Under the pieces are notes generated by a model. That model did not search any database. It had not been told where the DNA came from and worked only from the letters and a program-made list of their open reading frames with translations. Positions 52,529-61,990 of a stretch of 64,000 nt of DNA are shown here, piece after piece. The position numbers and the translations under genes are program-made. How positions within the stretch are numbered: the stretch's first letter is position 1; every line of letters starts with the position of its first letter. This stretch comes from Methylocystis sp. ATCC 49242 (GTDB lineage: Bacteria > Pseudomonadota > Alphaproteobacteria > Rhizobiales > Beijerinckiaceae): positions 1-64,000 of the forward strand of contig NZ_KE124770.1 in NCBI RefSeq assembly GCF_000188155.2, read 5' to 3'.

Positions 52529-55009
52529 ATGTCCATCGCCAGAGATAAAAACAAACGCCCCAGGCTCGTCGTCATCGGCAACGGCATGGCCGCCGGCCGC
52601 GTGCTCGAGGAATTGTTCGAGCGCCGCGCCGATGCGTTCGACGTTGTCGTCTTCGGGTCGGAGCCGCGCGTCAATTACAACCGCATCATGCTGTCGCCGG
52701 TTCTGGCCGGCGAGAAAAGCTACGAAGACATCATCATTCACGACGACGGCTGGTATGCGCGCCACGGCGTCGCGCTTCACAAGGGCGAGACCATCGTCGC
52801 CATCGATCGAAACGCGAGGAGCGTGGCGACGGCGTCGGGGCGTGTCGAGACCTACGACAAATTGCTCATAGCCACCGGCTCCACGCCGATCGCCATCCCC
52901 GTGCACGGCGTCAATCTGCCGGGCGTCGTCACTTTCCGCGATCTCGACGATGTCGACGTCATGTTGCGGCAGGCTGGAAAGGGCGGCCGCGCCGTCGTCA
53001 TCGGCGGCGGTCTGTTGGGACTGGAGGCGGCCGCGGGCCTCAAGGCCAAGGGCATGGAGGTCAGCGTCGTTCATCTGATGCCGACGCTGATGGAGCGCCA
53101 GCTCGATCCTTCGGCCGGCTATCTCCTGCAAAAGGCGATCGAGAAGCGCGGCATCGAGGTGCTGACCGGCGCCAATACGCAGGCCATTCTCGGCGACGCG
53201 AAGGTCGAAGGCGTGAAGCTCGACGACGGCCGCGTCATTCCCTGCGAGATGGTGGTGATGGCGGTCGGCATTCGTCCGAACGCCAGCCTCGCCAGGACTG
53301 CCGGTCTCGCCGTCGAACGCGGCGTCATGGTGGACGACGCGATGCGCACGAGCGATCCCGACATCTACGCGGTCGGAGAATGCGTCGAACATCGCGGCCA
53401 ATGCTACGGTCTTGTCGCGCCGCTTTTTGAAATGGCGAAAGTCGTCGCCGCGCAACTCGTCGAGGATGGCGCAGCGAGCTACGAGGGTTCGGTCACCTCC
53501 ACGAAGCTCAAGGTCTCCGGCATCGACCTCTTTTCGGCAGGCGATTTCTCCCAGGGCGACGACGACGACGAAATCGTGCTGCGCGATCCGTCGCGCGGAG
53601 TCTACAAGCGGATCGTGCTGCGCGAAAATCGGGTCAAGGGCGCTGTGCTCTATGGCGAGACCGACGACGGCCCCTGGCTCTTCGATCTGCTGAAGAAACA
53701 GACGGACGTCGGGGCGATGCGCGACACGCTGATCTTCGGTCAGGCCTATCAGGGAGGGTCTCCGCTGGACCCTACGGCGGCCGTTGCAGCCTTGCCGGAT
53801 GATGCGGAAATCTGCGGCTGCAACGGCGTGTGCAAGGGCGCGATCGTCTCGGCGATCACGGGCGGGGGACTCACCTCGCTCGACGAGGTGCGCGCGCAAA
53901 CGAAGGCCTCCGCCTCCTGCGGTCAATGCACGTCGAAAGTCGAAACGCTCATCGTCAGCGTGCTCGGCGACGAATACAAAGGCGCCGCGCGGCGGCCGAT
54001 GTGCAAATGCACCGACCTCACGCATGAGGAAGTTCGCGGCTTCATCGTGTCGAAGACGCTCGACTCCATGCCCGCCGCCATGCAGGAACTAGCCTGGAAG
54101 ACCTCCTGCGGCTGTCCGACCTGCCGCCCGGCGCTGAATTATTATCTGCTCTGCGCTTTCCCGCTGACCTATCGCGACGACGGCCAGTCGCGTTTCGTCA
54201 ACGAGCGCGTGCACGCCAACATTCAAAAGGATGGAACCTTCTCCGTCGTTCCGCGCATGTGGGGCGGTCTGACCACGCCCGACGAATTACGCGCCATCGC
54301 CGATGTGGCGGAGCGTTTCAACATCCCGACCGTCAAGGTCACCGGCGGGCAGCGGATCGATTTGCTGGGCGTGAGGAAGGAGGATCTGCCCGCCGTCTGG
54401 GCGCAGCTCAATCGCGCGGGCCTCGTGTCCGGCCACGCCTATGCGAAGGGCCTGCGCACGGTGAAGACCTGCGTGGGCAAGGAATGGTGCCGGTTCGGCA
54501 CGCAGGACTCGATGGGCCTCGGCGTCAGGCTCGAACGCCTGCTCTGCGGATCGTGGACGCCGGCGAAAGTGAAGCTTGCCGCCTCCGGCTGTCCGCGAAA
54601 CTGCGCCGAAGCGACGGTGAAGGACATCGGCGTCATTTGCGTCGACTCCGGCTACGACATCCATATCGCCGGCGCCGCGGGGCTTCATGTGCGCGCCACC
54701 GATCTTCTCGGCCATGTCGAGACCGAAGAGGAGGCGCTGGAATATGTCGCCGCCGTCCTTCAGCTCTATCGGGAAGAGGCCGCCTATCTCGACCGCCTCT
54801 ACAAATGGGTCGAGAAAACGGGGCTCGAGCGCGTGCGCCGTCTGATCATGGAGGATCACGACGCGCGCAAGGCGCTCTATGAGCGCTTCCTCGTCTCGCA
54901 GCGTGCGGTGCGCAAGGACCCATGGGCGGAGCGCGCGGCGGGCTTCGGCTCGCAGGAGTTCACCCCCCTCGCCATCGTCGCGCCCATCGCGCAAATCGCT
55001 GCGGAGTAA
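52529..55009 (+). CDS. nirB: Assimilatory nitrite reductase large subunit
   Basis: This siroheme enzyme reduces nitrite to ammonium with NAD(P)H in the cytoplasm. The 826-residue product has an FAD/NAD(P)H domain (VVIGNGMAAGRVLEEL, AVVIGGGLLGLEAAAGLKAK). A BFD-like [2Fe-2S] site follows (EICGCNGVCKGAIVSA, ASCGQCTSKVE), with a second CKC/CGCPTC cluster-like region. The siroheme/[4Fe-4S] C-terminal part has TCVGKEWCRFGTQDS and ASGCPRNCAEATVKDIG. ATG 52529 (MSIARDKNKRP) fits the family. It is the first gene of the nitrate operon. Confidence 0.95.
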   Translation: MSIARDKNKRPRLVVIGNGMAAGRVLEELFERRADAFDVVVFGSEPRVNYNRIMLSPVLAGEKSYEDIIIHDDGWYARHGVALHKGETIVAIDRNARSVATASGRVETYDKLLIATGSTPIAIPVHGVNLPGVVTFRDLDDVDVMLRQAGKGGRAVVIGGGLLGLEAAAGLKAKGMEVSVVHLMPTLMERQLDPSAGYLLQKAIEKRGIEVLTGANTQAILGDAKVEGVKLDDGRVIPCEMVVMAVGIRPNASLARTAGLAVERGVMVDDAMRTSDPDIYAVGECVEHRGQCYGLVAPLFEMAKVVAAQLVEDGAASYEGSVTSTKLKVSGIDLFSAGDFSQGDDDDEIVLRDPSRGVYKRIVLRENRVKGAVLYGETDDGPWLFDLLKKQTDVGAMRDTLIFGQAYQGGSPLDPTAAVAALPDDAEICGCNGVCKGAIVSAITGGGLTSLDEVRAQTKASASCGQCTSKVETLIVSVLGDEYKGAARRPMCKCTDLTHEEVRGFIVSKTLDSMPAAMQELAWKTSCGCPTCRPALNYYLLCAFPLTYRDDGQSRFVNERVHANIQKDGTFSVVPRMWGGLTTPDELRAIADVAERFNIPTVKVTGGQRIDLLGVRKEDLPAVWAQLNRAGLVSGHAYAKGLRTVKTCVGKEWCRFGTQDSMGLGVRLERLLCGSWTPAKVKLAASGCPRNCAEATVKDIGVICVDSGYDIHIAGAAGLHVRATDLLGHVETEEEALEYVAAVLQLYREEAAYLDRLYKWVEKTGLERVRRLIMEDHDARKALYERFLVSQRAVRKDPWAERAAGFGSQEFTPLAIVAPIAQIAAE

Positions 55010-55015
55010 CGCGCC

Positions 55016-55354
55016 ATGAACGATATGTCGCCGAACTGGTTCGACATCGGACCGCTCGATCAGATCCCTCAGCGCGGCGCGCGGCTCGTGAAGACGCCCC
55101 GGCGCAACATCGCCGTCTTCCGCACCGCCGGCGACGAGGTCTTCGCGCTCGAAAATCGCTGCCCGCACAAGGGCGGCCCGTTGAGCGAAGGGATCGTGCA
55201 CGGACGAAAGGTCGCCTGCCCCCTGCACAACTGGGTGATCGATCTCGAAAGCGGTACAGCAACGGGCGCCGATCACGGCTGCGCGCGCAGCTTTCCGGTG
55301 AAGATCGAGAAAGGGCGCATCTATCTCGAAATGGGCGTCGCGGTTACGCCATAA
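55016..55354 (+). CDS. nirD: Nitrite reductase small subunit (Rieske-like)
   Basis: A 112-residue partner of NirB with the NirD Rieske-like fold. Unlike many NirD proteins it keeps a full Rieske motif: ENRCPHKGGPLSEG and VACPLHNWVIDLESG (Cys-x-His and Cys-x2-His). It may therefore bind a [2Fe-2S] cluster. It starts 6 bases after nirB and is followed 11 bases later by the nitrate reductase gene. Confidence 0.93.
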   Translation: MNDMSPNWFDIGPLDQIPQRGARLVKTPRRNIAVFRTAGDEVFALENRCPHKGGPLSEGIVHGRKVACPLHNWVIDLESGTATGADHGCARSFPVKIEKGRIYLEMGVAVTP

Positions 55355-55365
55355 GGGAGACGGCC

Positions 55366-58041
55366 GTGAACGCACCGTCGAAGATCATCCGCACGACCTG
55401 CCCCTATTGCGGGACCGGATGCGGCGTCAAGGCCTTGGTGTCGAGCGCCGGCGCCGTGCATGTTTCCGGCGACGAGGAGCACCCGGCGAATTTCGGCAGG
55501 CTCTGCGTCAAGGGCGCCGCGCTCGCCGAAACGCTGACCCACGAAGGGCGTCTGCTTCACCCCCGGATCAACGGCCAGCGCGCGAGCTGGAACGAGGCGC
55601 TGTCGCGCGTCGCGCGCGGCTTTCGCGCGGCTGTCGACGCGCATGGGCCAGACTCGGTCGCCTTCTATGTTTCCGGACAGATGCTCACGGAAGACTATTA
55701 TGTCGCCAACAAGCTGATGAAGGGCTTCATCGGCTCGGCCAATATCGACACCAATTCGCGCCTCTGCATGGCGTCTTCCGTGGCCGGCCACAAGCGCGCC
55801 TTCGGCGCCGACGTCGTCCCCAATTGCTACGAAGATCTCGAACTCGCGGATCTCGTCATTCTCGTCGGCTCCAATCTCGCCTGGTGCCATCCCGTGCTGT
55901 TCCAGCGACTGGAGCGCGCGAGGGCCGCGCGGCCGGACATGCGCATCGTCAATATCGATCCGCGCCGCACGGCGACGAGCGAGATTTGCGATCTCCATCT
56001 CGCGCTCTCGCCCGGCTCCGACGTGGCGCTCTTTCTCGGCCTTCTGCGCCACCTCGAACAGACCGGAAGACGCGACGCGGCCTATGTCGCGCGCCACACG
56101 CGCGGACTCGAAGACGCGCTCGCCGTCGCCGACGCATGGGACGTTGCGGCTGTCGCGAAGGCGACCGGACTCGAGCCGACAGCCATCGAACGGTTTTTCG
56201 GACTTTACGCCGAAAACGCGCGCGTCGTCACCGTCTACTCCCAGGGCGTCAATCAGTCCGTCTGCGGCGTCGACAAGGTCAATGCGATCATCAATTGCCA
56301 TCTCCTGACGGGGCGCATCGGCAAGCCGGGCGCCGGGCCTTTTTCAGTGACCGGGCAGCCGAACGCCATGGGCGGGCGCGAGGTCGGCGGACTGGCCAAC
56401 CAGCTCGCCTGCCACATGGAGCTCGACAATCCGCAGCATCGCGACATCGTTCGGCATTACTGGCGCTCGCCAACCATCGCGAACCGGGCCGGTCTCAAGG
56501 CGATCGATCTGTTCAAAGCGGTCGGCGACGGCGAGATCAAGGCGCTGTGGATCATCGGCACCAATCCGGTCGACAGCCTGCCCGAAGCCGATCGCGTGAA
56601 AGCCGCGCTGGCGTCCTGCCCCTTCGTTGTCGTCTCCGACGTCATGGAGCGCACGGACACGACGGCCTTCGCGCATGTTCTGCTGCCCGCGCGCGCATGG
56701 GGCGAGAAGGACGGCGTCGTCACGAATTCGGAACGGCGCATTTCCCGCCAGAGGCCGCTTCGCGCGGCTGCGGGCGAAGCGATGCCGGATTGGTGGAGCG
56801 TCTGCCGCGTCGCGAAGCTCATGGGTTTTGCGGAGGGCTTCGACTACGGCGGGCCCTGCGACATATTCCGGGAATATGCCGGCCTCTCGGGGCGTCTCAA
56901 CAATGGTTCGCGCGATTTCGACATTTCGGCCTGCGCGGATATTTCTCAGGCCGACTATGATCGCCTCGAACCGTTTCAATGGCCCCTCCCCAGGGATGCG
57001 GCGCCGAACGACGAGCCGAAAAGGTTCTTCGCCGAGGGCGGATATTTCACGCCGGACGGGCGCGCCCGGCTTGTCGCAACACCCTTCCAGCCACCCCGGA
57101 GTCGCAAGAACGACGGCGCGTTCATTCTCAACACCGGGCGCATCCGCGACCAGTGGCACACGATGACGCGCACCGGCGTTTCGCCGCGCCTGTCGCAACA
57201 TATCGCGGAGCCATTCGTCGAAATACATCCGTCCGACGCTCGCGCCCTCGACATATCGCCGGCGAGCCTCGTACGGCTTTCCAACGCGCATGGCGCCGTT
57301 ATCCTTCGCGCGCTCGTGACGGATCGCCAAAGAGAGGGCTCGGTCTTCGCGCCCATGCACTGGACGGGGCGCAATTCGAGCGACTGCAGGATCGACGCGC
57401 TCGTCGAGGCGAACACGGACCCCCTGTCCGGACAGCCCGACTCCAAAGGCTCGCGCGTCGACGTCGAGCCCTGGCCCGCCGCCTGTTTCGGCTTCGCGCT
57501 CATGCGCGATGAACCCGACCATGTCGAGGCGGACTACTGGGCTCTTGCGCGCACGACCTTCGGCTGGCGCATGGAGCTTGCCGGACTGAACCAGCCGCAG
57601 GACTTCGAGCGCTACGCCCGCGAGCTTTTCGGCCTGAACGGCGATTGCGAGATCGCCAGCGTCGCGGATGAAGCGCGCGGCTCCTTCCGCCTTCTGGCGG
57701 TTCGCGACGGGCGCGCACAGAGTCTCCTCATCGTTTCGCGCGCGCCGGTCGCGGCCGCGCGCGCCTTCCTTTGCGAGAGTTTCGCGACCCGCGAACCGAA
57801 AGCTCTGATGGGGCTGCTCGCCGGGCGGCCGCCGGCCAACGCCGACTGCGGCCGGACGATCTGCGTCTGCCACGGCGTCGGCGCAAGAGAAATTGAAACG
57901 GCTATAGAGGATCGCGCGCATACGGTCGACGCCATCGGGCGCAAGACCCGCGCGGGAACCGGCTGCGGCTCGTGCCGGCCCGAAATTCAGCGCCTCATCA
58001 ACGACGCGACCGCGGCGAAACGCGAGCTGGCGCCAGCGTGA
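55366..58041 (+). CDS. nasA: Assimilatory nitrate reductase catalytic subunit (molybdopterin)
   Basis: An 891-residue cytoplasmic Mo-bisMGD enzyme that reduces nitrate to nitrite. The N-terminal [4Fe-4S] site is TCPYCGTGCGVKAL with RLCVKGAALAE. Molybdopterin motifs include SVAFYVSGQMLTEDYYVANK, NIDTNSRLCMASSVAGHKRA and GVNQSVCGVDKVNAIIN. The C-terminal BFD-like [2Fe-2S] domain reads ICVCHGVGAREIETAIE and GCGSCRPEIQRLI, the usual electron entry in NAD(P)H- or ferredoxin-linked forms. The start is GTG 55366 after AAGGGAGA; longer frames upstream overlap nirD and nirB and are not real. The symbol nasA is also used for a transporter in some bacteria. Confidence 0.93.
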   Translation: MNAPSKIIRTTCPYCGTGCGVKALVSSAGAVHVSGDEEHPANFGRLCVKGAALAETLTHEGRLLHPRINGQRASWNEALSRVARGFRAAVDAHGPDSVAFYVSGQMLTEDYYVANKLMKGFIGSANIDTNSRLCMASSVAGHKRAFGADVVPNCYEDLELADLVILVGSNLAWCHPVLFQRLERARAARPDMRIVNIDPRRTATSEICDLHLALSPGSDVALFLGLLRHLEQTGRRDAAYVARHTRGLEDALAVADAWDVAAVAKATGLEPTAIERFFGLYAENARVVTVYSQGVNQSVCGVDKVNAIINCHLLTGRIGKPGAGPFSVTGQPNAMGGREVGGLANQLACHMELDNPQHRDIVRHYWRSPTIANRAGLKAIDLFKAVGDGEIKALWIIGTNPVDSLPEADRVKAALASCPFVVVSDVMERTDTTAFAHVLLPARAWGEKDGVVTNSERRISRQRPLRAAAGEAMPDWWSVCRVAKLMGFAEGFDYGGPCDIFREYAGLSGRLNNGSRDFDISACADISQADYDRLEPFQWPLPRDAAPNDEPKRFFAEGGYFTPDGRARLVATPFQPPRSRKNDGAFILNTGRIRDQWHTMTRTGVSPRLSQHIAEPFVEIHPSDARALDISPASLVRLSNAHGAVILRALVTDRQREGSVFAPMHWTGRNSSDCRIDALVEANTDPLSGQPDSKGSRVDVEPWPAACFGFALMRDEPDHVEADYWALARTTFGWRMELAGLNQPQDFERYARELFGLNGDCEIASVADEARGSFRLLAVRDGRAQSLLIVSRAPVAAARAFLCESFATREPKALMGLLAGRPPANADCGRTICVCHGVGAREIETAIEDRAHTVDAIGRKTRAGTGCGSCRPEIQRLINDATAAKRELAPA

Positions 58042-58066
58042 AATTCCGGTTTTGAAAGGAGCAGAC

Positions 58067-59329
58067 ATGAAACTCGACGACTTCAAAAAAGCCGGCCATT
58101 GGCCGACGCTGCTTGCGGCGTTTCTCTATTTCGACATCAGCTTCATGGCCTGGGTCTCTCTCGGACCGCTGATGGTCTACATCACGAAGGACATGCATAT
58201 CCCTGTCGAGGACAAGCTGTCGCTCGTCGCGATCCCCGTTCTCGGCGGCGCCATTTTCCGCATGCCGCTCGGTATTCTCGCGGACACGATCGGCTCCAAG
58301 CGCGCCGGAATCGCCGCCCAGGTCATCGTGATATTCGCGGTTTCTCTGGTCGCCGTCTTCGGGCTGACCTGTCCGGCGGCAATCGCATTGTTCGGCGTTT
58401 CGCTGGGCGTCGCCGGCGCGTCCTTCGCGGTCGCCTTGCCGCAGGCGGGCCGCTGGTATCCGCCGCAATATCAGGGCGTGGTGATGGGCATAGCCGGCGC
58501 CGGCAACATGGGCGTCGTGCTCGACACCCTTTTCGCGCCGTGGATCGCCGAAACCTTCGGATGGCGGGCGGTCTATGGCGTGCTGCTCGCCCTCATGGTT
58601 CTGGTCGCCGTAATCTATGCGATCATCGCCAGGGATCCGCCGGGCGCGAAAACGACGATCAGCCTCTCCGACTATGGCAAGATCCTGCTCGACTCGGACA
58701 GCCGCTGGTTCATGTTTTTCTACTTCATCACCTTCGGCGGCTTTGTCGGCCTCGCGTCGGCGCTGCCGCTCTACTTCACCACGCAATATCATGCGAACGG
58801 CGTCGCCGCGGGCCTCATGGTCGCGCTGATCGTCGCTTTCGGCTCCGGCTTCCGTCCCGTCGGCGGTTATATCGCCGACCGCATCGGCGGCGTGAAGACC
58901 CTGTCCTTCCTGTTCCTGATCGTCTCCGCCTGCTACTTCGCCATCGCCTTTCTGCCGGCGGGTCCCGCGCCGGCGGCAGGCGCGCCGGGCTGGCGACTGA
59001 CCGAGCTTCCGCAAATCGCCTTTGTGGCGGTGGCGCTGTTCTCGCTCGGCGTGCTTTGCCTCGGCATGGGCAATGGCGCGGTGTTCCAGCTGTTGCCGCA
59101 GAGGTTCCGGCGGGAAATCGGCGCGATGACGGGGCTCGTCGGCGCGGCGGGCGGTCTTGGCGGCTTCTTCCTGGCCAAGACGCTGGCCTTCTCCAAGGGA
59201 GCGACCGACAATTTCGCGGCGGGGTTCATGTTCTTCGGACTACTTGCGCTGCTCGGCCTCATCGGCTTGCTTGTCGTGAAGACCCGCTGGCGTACCACCT
59301 GGGGCGCCGTGTCGGGCGCGAGAATCTAG
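58067..59329 (+). CDS. Nitrate/nitrite transporter (MFS, NarK/NasA-type)
   Basis: A 420-residue, twelve-helix major facilitator. Markers include FDISFMAWVSLGPLMVYITK, GILADTIGSKRAGIAAQ and the nitrate signature segment GVSLGVAGASFAVALPQAGRW. The second signature is AGAGNMGVVLDTLFAPWIAE. ATG 58067 (MKLDDFKKAGHWP) follows GAAAGGAG with 5-8 bases spacing; a TTG at 58052 lies within that site. It is 25 bases after the nitrate reductase gene, so uptake and reduction are co-expressed. Confidence 0.93.
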   Translation: MKLDDFKKAGHWPTLLAAFLYFDISFMAWVSLGPLMVYITKDMHIPVEDKLSLVAIPVLGGAIFRMPLGILADTIGSKRAGIAAQVIVIFAVSLVAVFGLTCPAAIALFGVSLGVAGASFAVALPQAGRWYPPQYQGVVMGIAGAGNMGVVLDTLFAPWIAETFGWRAVYGVLLALMVLVAVIYAIIARDPPGAKTTISLSDYGKILLDSDSRWFMFFYFITFGGFVGLASALPLYFTTQYHANGVAAGLMVALIVAFGSGFRPVGGYIADRIGGVKTLSFLFLIVSACYFAIAFLPAGPAPAAGAPGWRLTELPQIAFVAVALFSLGVLCLGMGNGAVFQLLPQRFRREIGAMTGLVGAAGGLGGFFLAKTLAFSKGATDNFAAGFMFFGLLALLGLIGLLVVKTRWRTTWGAVSGARI

Positions 59330-59347
59330 TCCGCCCAGAGGTCGATT

Positions 59348-61054
59348 TTGCTCACCCGCTACGATCATGATCTTCGAGTCGAAGCGGGCTTCGCCAGCCG
59401 GGCGGGCCGGCGCCCCGACAATCAGGACTATGTCGGGGTCTGTTTCGGTCCGCGCGGCGCAGGGGCGTTGCATGGCGTGGTCGCCGCCGTCGCGGATGGC
59501 GTCGGCGGCCACAAGGGCGGGCGCGAGGCGGCCGAAACCGCCGTGCGCGCGTTCATGGAAGGTTATTACGCCCAGCCCGAGACGCTGGGCGTCATTCGCG
59601 CGGCGGCGCGGTCGCTCGAAGCGGCCAACGCCTGGATTGCGGCGCAGGCGCGCGTCGATCCGGCGCTTGAGGGAATGGCGACCACCTTCAGCACGCTGAT
59701 TCTGTCGCGGCGCGCCGCTTTCGTCCTCCACGTGGGCGACACGCGCATCTATCGCTTCGACGCCAATGGTCTGGAGCAGCTGACGAAAGATCACGTCGTC
59801 GGTCGCGGCGAATTCGCCAATGCGTTGCGCCGCGCCGTGGGTTTCGAGGACACGCTGCTTTTCGAGCATGCGTCCCATGGTCTCAGCCTGCATGATCGAT
59901 TTCTGCTTTGTTCGGACGGCGTCCATGGCGCCTTGCGCCACGCGCGGCTGCGCGATCTGCTCGCCGAACGGCGCTCGCCTCGGGAAACGTCGCAAAAAAT
60001 CGTCGAGGCGGCGCTGGACGCCGGAAGCAGCGACAATGTCACCGCTCTCGTGATCGACATCGTCGATCTGCCCCCGGCCGATGAACGCGCCTTGTCGCGC
60101 ACTGTGTCGGCTCTTCCAGTTCGCGACCTGCCGGCTGCTGGAGAGACGGTCGACGATTTCCGGCTCGAAGCCGTCATCTCGGAGGGGCGTTACAGCCTGC
60201 TGATGCGCGCGACCGACCTGCAAAACGGCAAGGCGCTCGCGCTGAAGTTTCCGCATCCTCGCATTGCGGACGACGCGACCTACAGGCTTGCCTTCGTCAA
60301 TGAAGCCTGGGTCGCTGCGCGGGTGAGGAGCCCCTTTATCGGCGAAATCGTCGAATTGCCGCCGGGCCGTCAGACCCGCCTCTATTCGGCAATGCCCTTC
60401 TACGACGGCGAGACGCTGGAGCAGCGCCTGCGGCGCGGCCCGAAAATGAATATCCCGGAGGGGCTGTCGATCGCAACGCGCCTTTCGCGCGCGGTCGCGA
60501 CGCTTCATCGCTCCGGCGTCATCCATCGCGACATAAAGCCCGACAACGTCATTCTCCTTCACGACGGCGGGTTGCGGCTCGTCGATCTCGGCGTCTGCCG
60601 CGCGCCGCATCTGGACGATTTCCCGACACAGGACATTCCCGGCACGCCAAGCTACATGGCGCCGGAGCTGTTCCAGGGCGCCGCCGGCGACGAAATGTCC
60701 GATCTCTACGCGCTCGGCGTCACCGTCTACCGCATGTTCAGCGGCGCCTACCCCTATGGCGAAATCGAACCCTTCAGCAATCCGCGTTTCGGCAAGCCGC
60801 AGCCGCTCGGCGCGAAGCGGCCCGACCTGCCGGCATGGCTCGACGGCGCGGTCATGACCGCCGTCGCCGTCAATCCGCGCGACCGCTTCGGGGACGTTCT
60901 CGAGTTCGCCTTCGAACTCGAGAACGGCGCAGCGCGAGCGGAGCCGGCGCGGCCGCGCAGGAAATCGCTTTACGAACGCAACCCGCTCATCTTCTGGCGA
61001 TGGTTGAGTCTCGTGCTGGCCTGCCTGTTGATCCTCTCGCTGGCGGCTCGATGA
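59348..61054 (+). CDS. PP2C phosphatase-Ser/Thr kinase fusion with C-terminal membrane anchor
   Basis: A 568-residue bifunctional protein. The N-terminal PP2C domain (1-240) has the metal motifs RPDNQDYVG, AVADGVGGHKGG, LLCSDGVHGAL and SSDNVTALVI. The kinase domain (about 265-525) has the Lys in KALALKFPHP, HRDIKPDNVILLHDG, DLGVC in place of DFG, and GTPSYMAPELF. A single helix (WRWLSLVLACLLILSLAAR) ends it, placing both domains in the cytoplasm. The start is TTG 59348 with AGAGG upstream. Location 18 bases after the transporter gene suggests control of nitrate assimilation; targets are unknown. Confidence 0.9.
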   Translation: MLTRYDHDLRVEAGFASRAGRRPDNQDYVGVCFGPRGAGALHGVVAAVADGVGGHKGGREAAETAVRAFMEGYYAQPETLGVIRAAARSLEAANAWIAAQARVDPALEGMATTFSTLILSRRAAFVLHVGDTRIYRFDANGLEQLTKDHVVGRGEFANALRRAVGFEDTLLFEHASHGLSLHDRFLLCSDGVHGALRHARLRDLLAERRSPRETSQKIVEAALDAGSSDNVTALVIDIVDLPPADERALSRTVSALPVRDLPAAGETVDDFRLEAVISEGRYSLLMRATDLQNGKALALKFPHPRIADDATYRLAFVNEAWVAARVRSPFIGEIVELPPGRQTRLYSAMPFYDGETLEQRLRRGPKMNIPEGLSIATRLSRAVATLHRSGVIHRDIKPDNVILLHDGGLRLVDLGVCRAPHLDDFPTQDIPGTPSYMAPELFQGAAGDEMSDLYALGVTVYRMFSGAYPYGEIEPFSNPRFGKPQPLGAKRPDLPAWLDGAVMTAVAVNPRDRFGDVLEFAFELENGAARAEPARPRRKSLYERNPLIFWRWLSLVLACLLILSLAAR

Positions 61055-61062
61055 AGGCAGGC

Positions 61063-61103
61063 GAAAACGACGGCAGGCCGATCGCCGGCGCGCCGCCGTT
61101 TTC
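61063..61103. terminator. Bidirectional hairpin between convergent genes
   Basis: GAAAACGACGGC (61063-61074) pairs with GCCGCCGTTTTC (61092-61103) with one mismatch. A-rich and T-rich bases at the stem foot suit termination in both directions, between the kinase gene ending at 61054 and the HdeD-type gene ending at 61157. Confidence 0.55.
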
Positions 61104-61156
61104 CATCAACCTGGCGTCGCCTGAATCGGCGATCAAACCCGGCGTTTCGTCGCCAT

Positions 61157-61735
61157 TCACATGAGAGGGCCTTCCGAAATCGCCCGCAGGCCGAAGCCCA
61201 AGGCAATGATCGACATGCCTTTGAACAGCAGATCGACGCCGATAAAGGTCCCGATCACCCAATTACCCGTAAACGGCCAGCCGACGAGCAAAAGCGCGCC
61301 GAGGAACAGGCTTACCGCGCCCTGAGCAAGGTAAATCCACAATCCGTCGACGTGAGCGGAAATGGCGAAGCCGATCGTCGTCAAGCCGCTCACAAGAAAG
61401 TAGAAGGCGAGCAGCAATGTGATGGCCTGCGCGCCCACCAATGGCCGCGTCAGCAACATCACGCCGACGATGCCGACGAGCGCGGCGGACAGGACGTGAA
61501 CGAAGAAGCCGGACCAGAGGCCCGCGACCGAGATATCAAAGAACAGGATCGCCACCGCCGATGTGACTAGGAGCGCGCCAAAAAAACCTACAGCAATCTG
61601 GGTCGCGGCTCGGGCGCGTATCAACGCAAGAATGCCAAGAGCGCCGATTGCAATTCCGAGCGCAAGAGTCCAGCCCCAATGAACGGCGAGCACGTCAGGC
61701 GCTTCGGCGACAAAAATATCGAATGGCTTCGTCAT
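61157..61735 (-). CDS. HdeD/DUF308-family membrane protein
   Basis: A 192-residue inner-membrane protein with six hydrophobic helices in three pairs. It starts MTKPFDIFVAEAPDVLAVHW and includes ALGIAIGALGILALIRARAA, LVGIVGVMLLTRPLVGAQAI and GALLLVGWPFTGNWVIGTFI, ending near LLFKGMSIIALGFG. The pattern matches HdeD, tied to acid resistance in enterobacteria, but the wider DUF308 family is uncharacterised. It is a single gene. The 255 bases upstream (61736-61990) hold no visible gene. Confidence 0.82.
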   Translation of the reverse strand: MTKPFDIFVAEAPDVLAVHWGWTLALGIAIGALGILALIRARAATQIAVGFFGALLVTSAVAILFFDISVAGLWSGFFVHVLSAALVGIVGVMLLTRPLVGAQAITLLLAFYFLVSGLTTIGFAISAHVDGLWIYLAQGAVSLFLGALLLVGWPFTGNWVIGTFIGVDLLFKGMSIIALGFGLRAISEGPLM

Positions 61736-61990
61736 GTGAGACCTCCAGAAAGAGTGCGCCCCTTGATATCAGGGCGCGAGGGTGATGCCCACTCCCTGCT
61801 CAATGTCATCCCGGGCCGTTGTGACATCAACGACCTTCATCTCCCGGCAAACATCGGGACCTGCGAGAGCGCAATCGGAAAGGCGACATTGTGCAGATTT
61901 GGAATCGATCCTTTTGCGAAGGCGCGTGGGAGGGAAGCCGGAGCCCAAGAGGAGCGCGCCCGGCGGGCCGCCTTTCTGTTCGATTGGCGA

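Noticed and set aside
54922-55365. Upstream in-frame extension of the nitrate reductase gene
   Set aside because: It overlaps the end of nirB and all of nirD in another frame and is Arg-rich; GTG 55366 with AAGGGAGA directly precedes the Fe-S motif.
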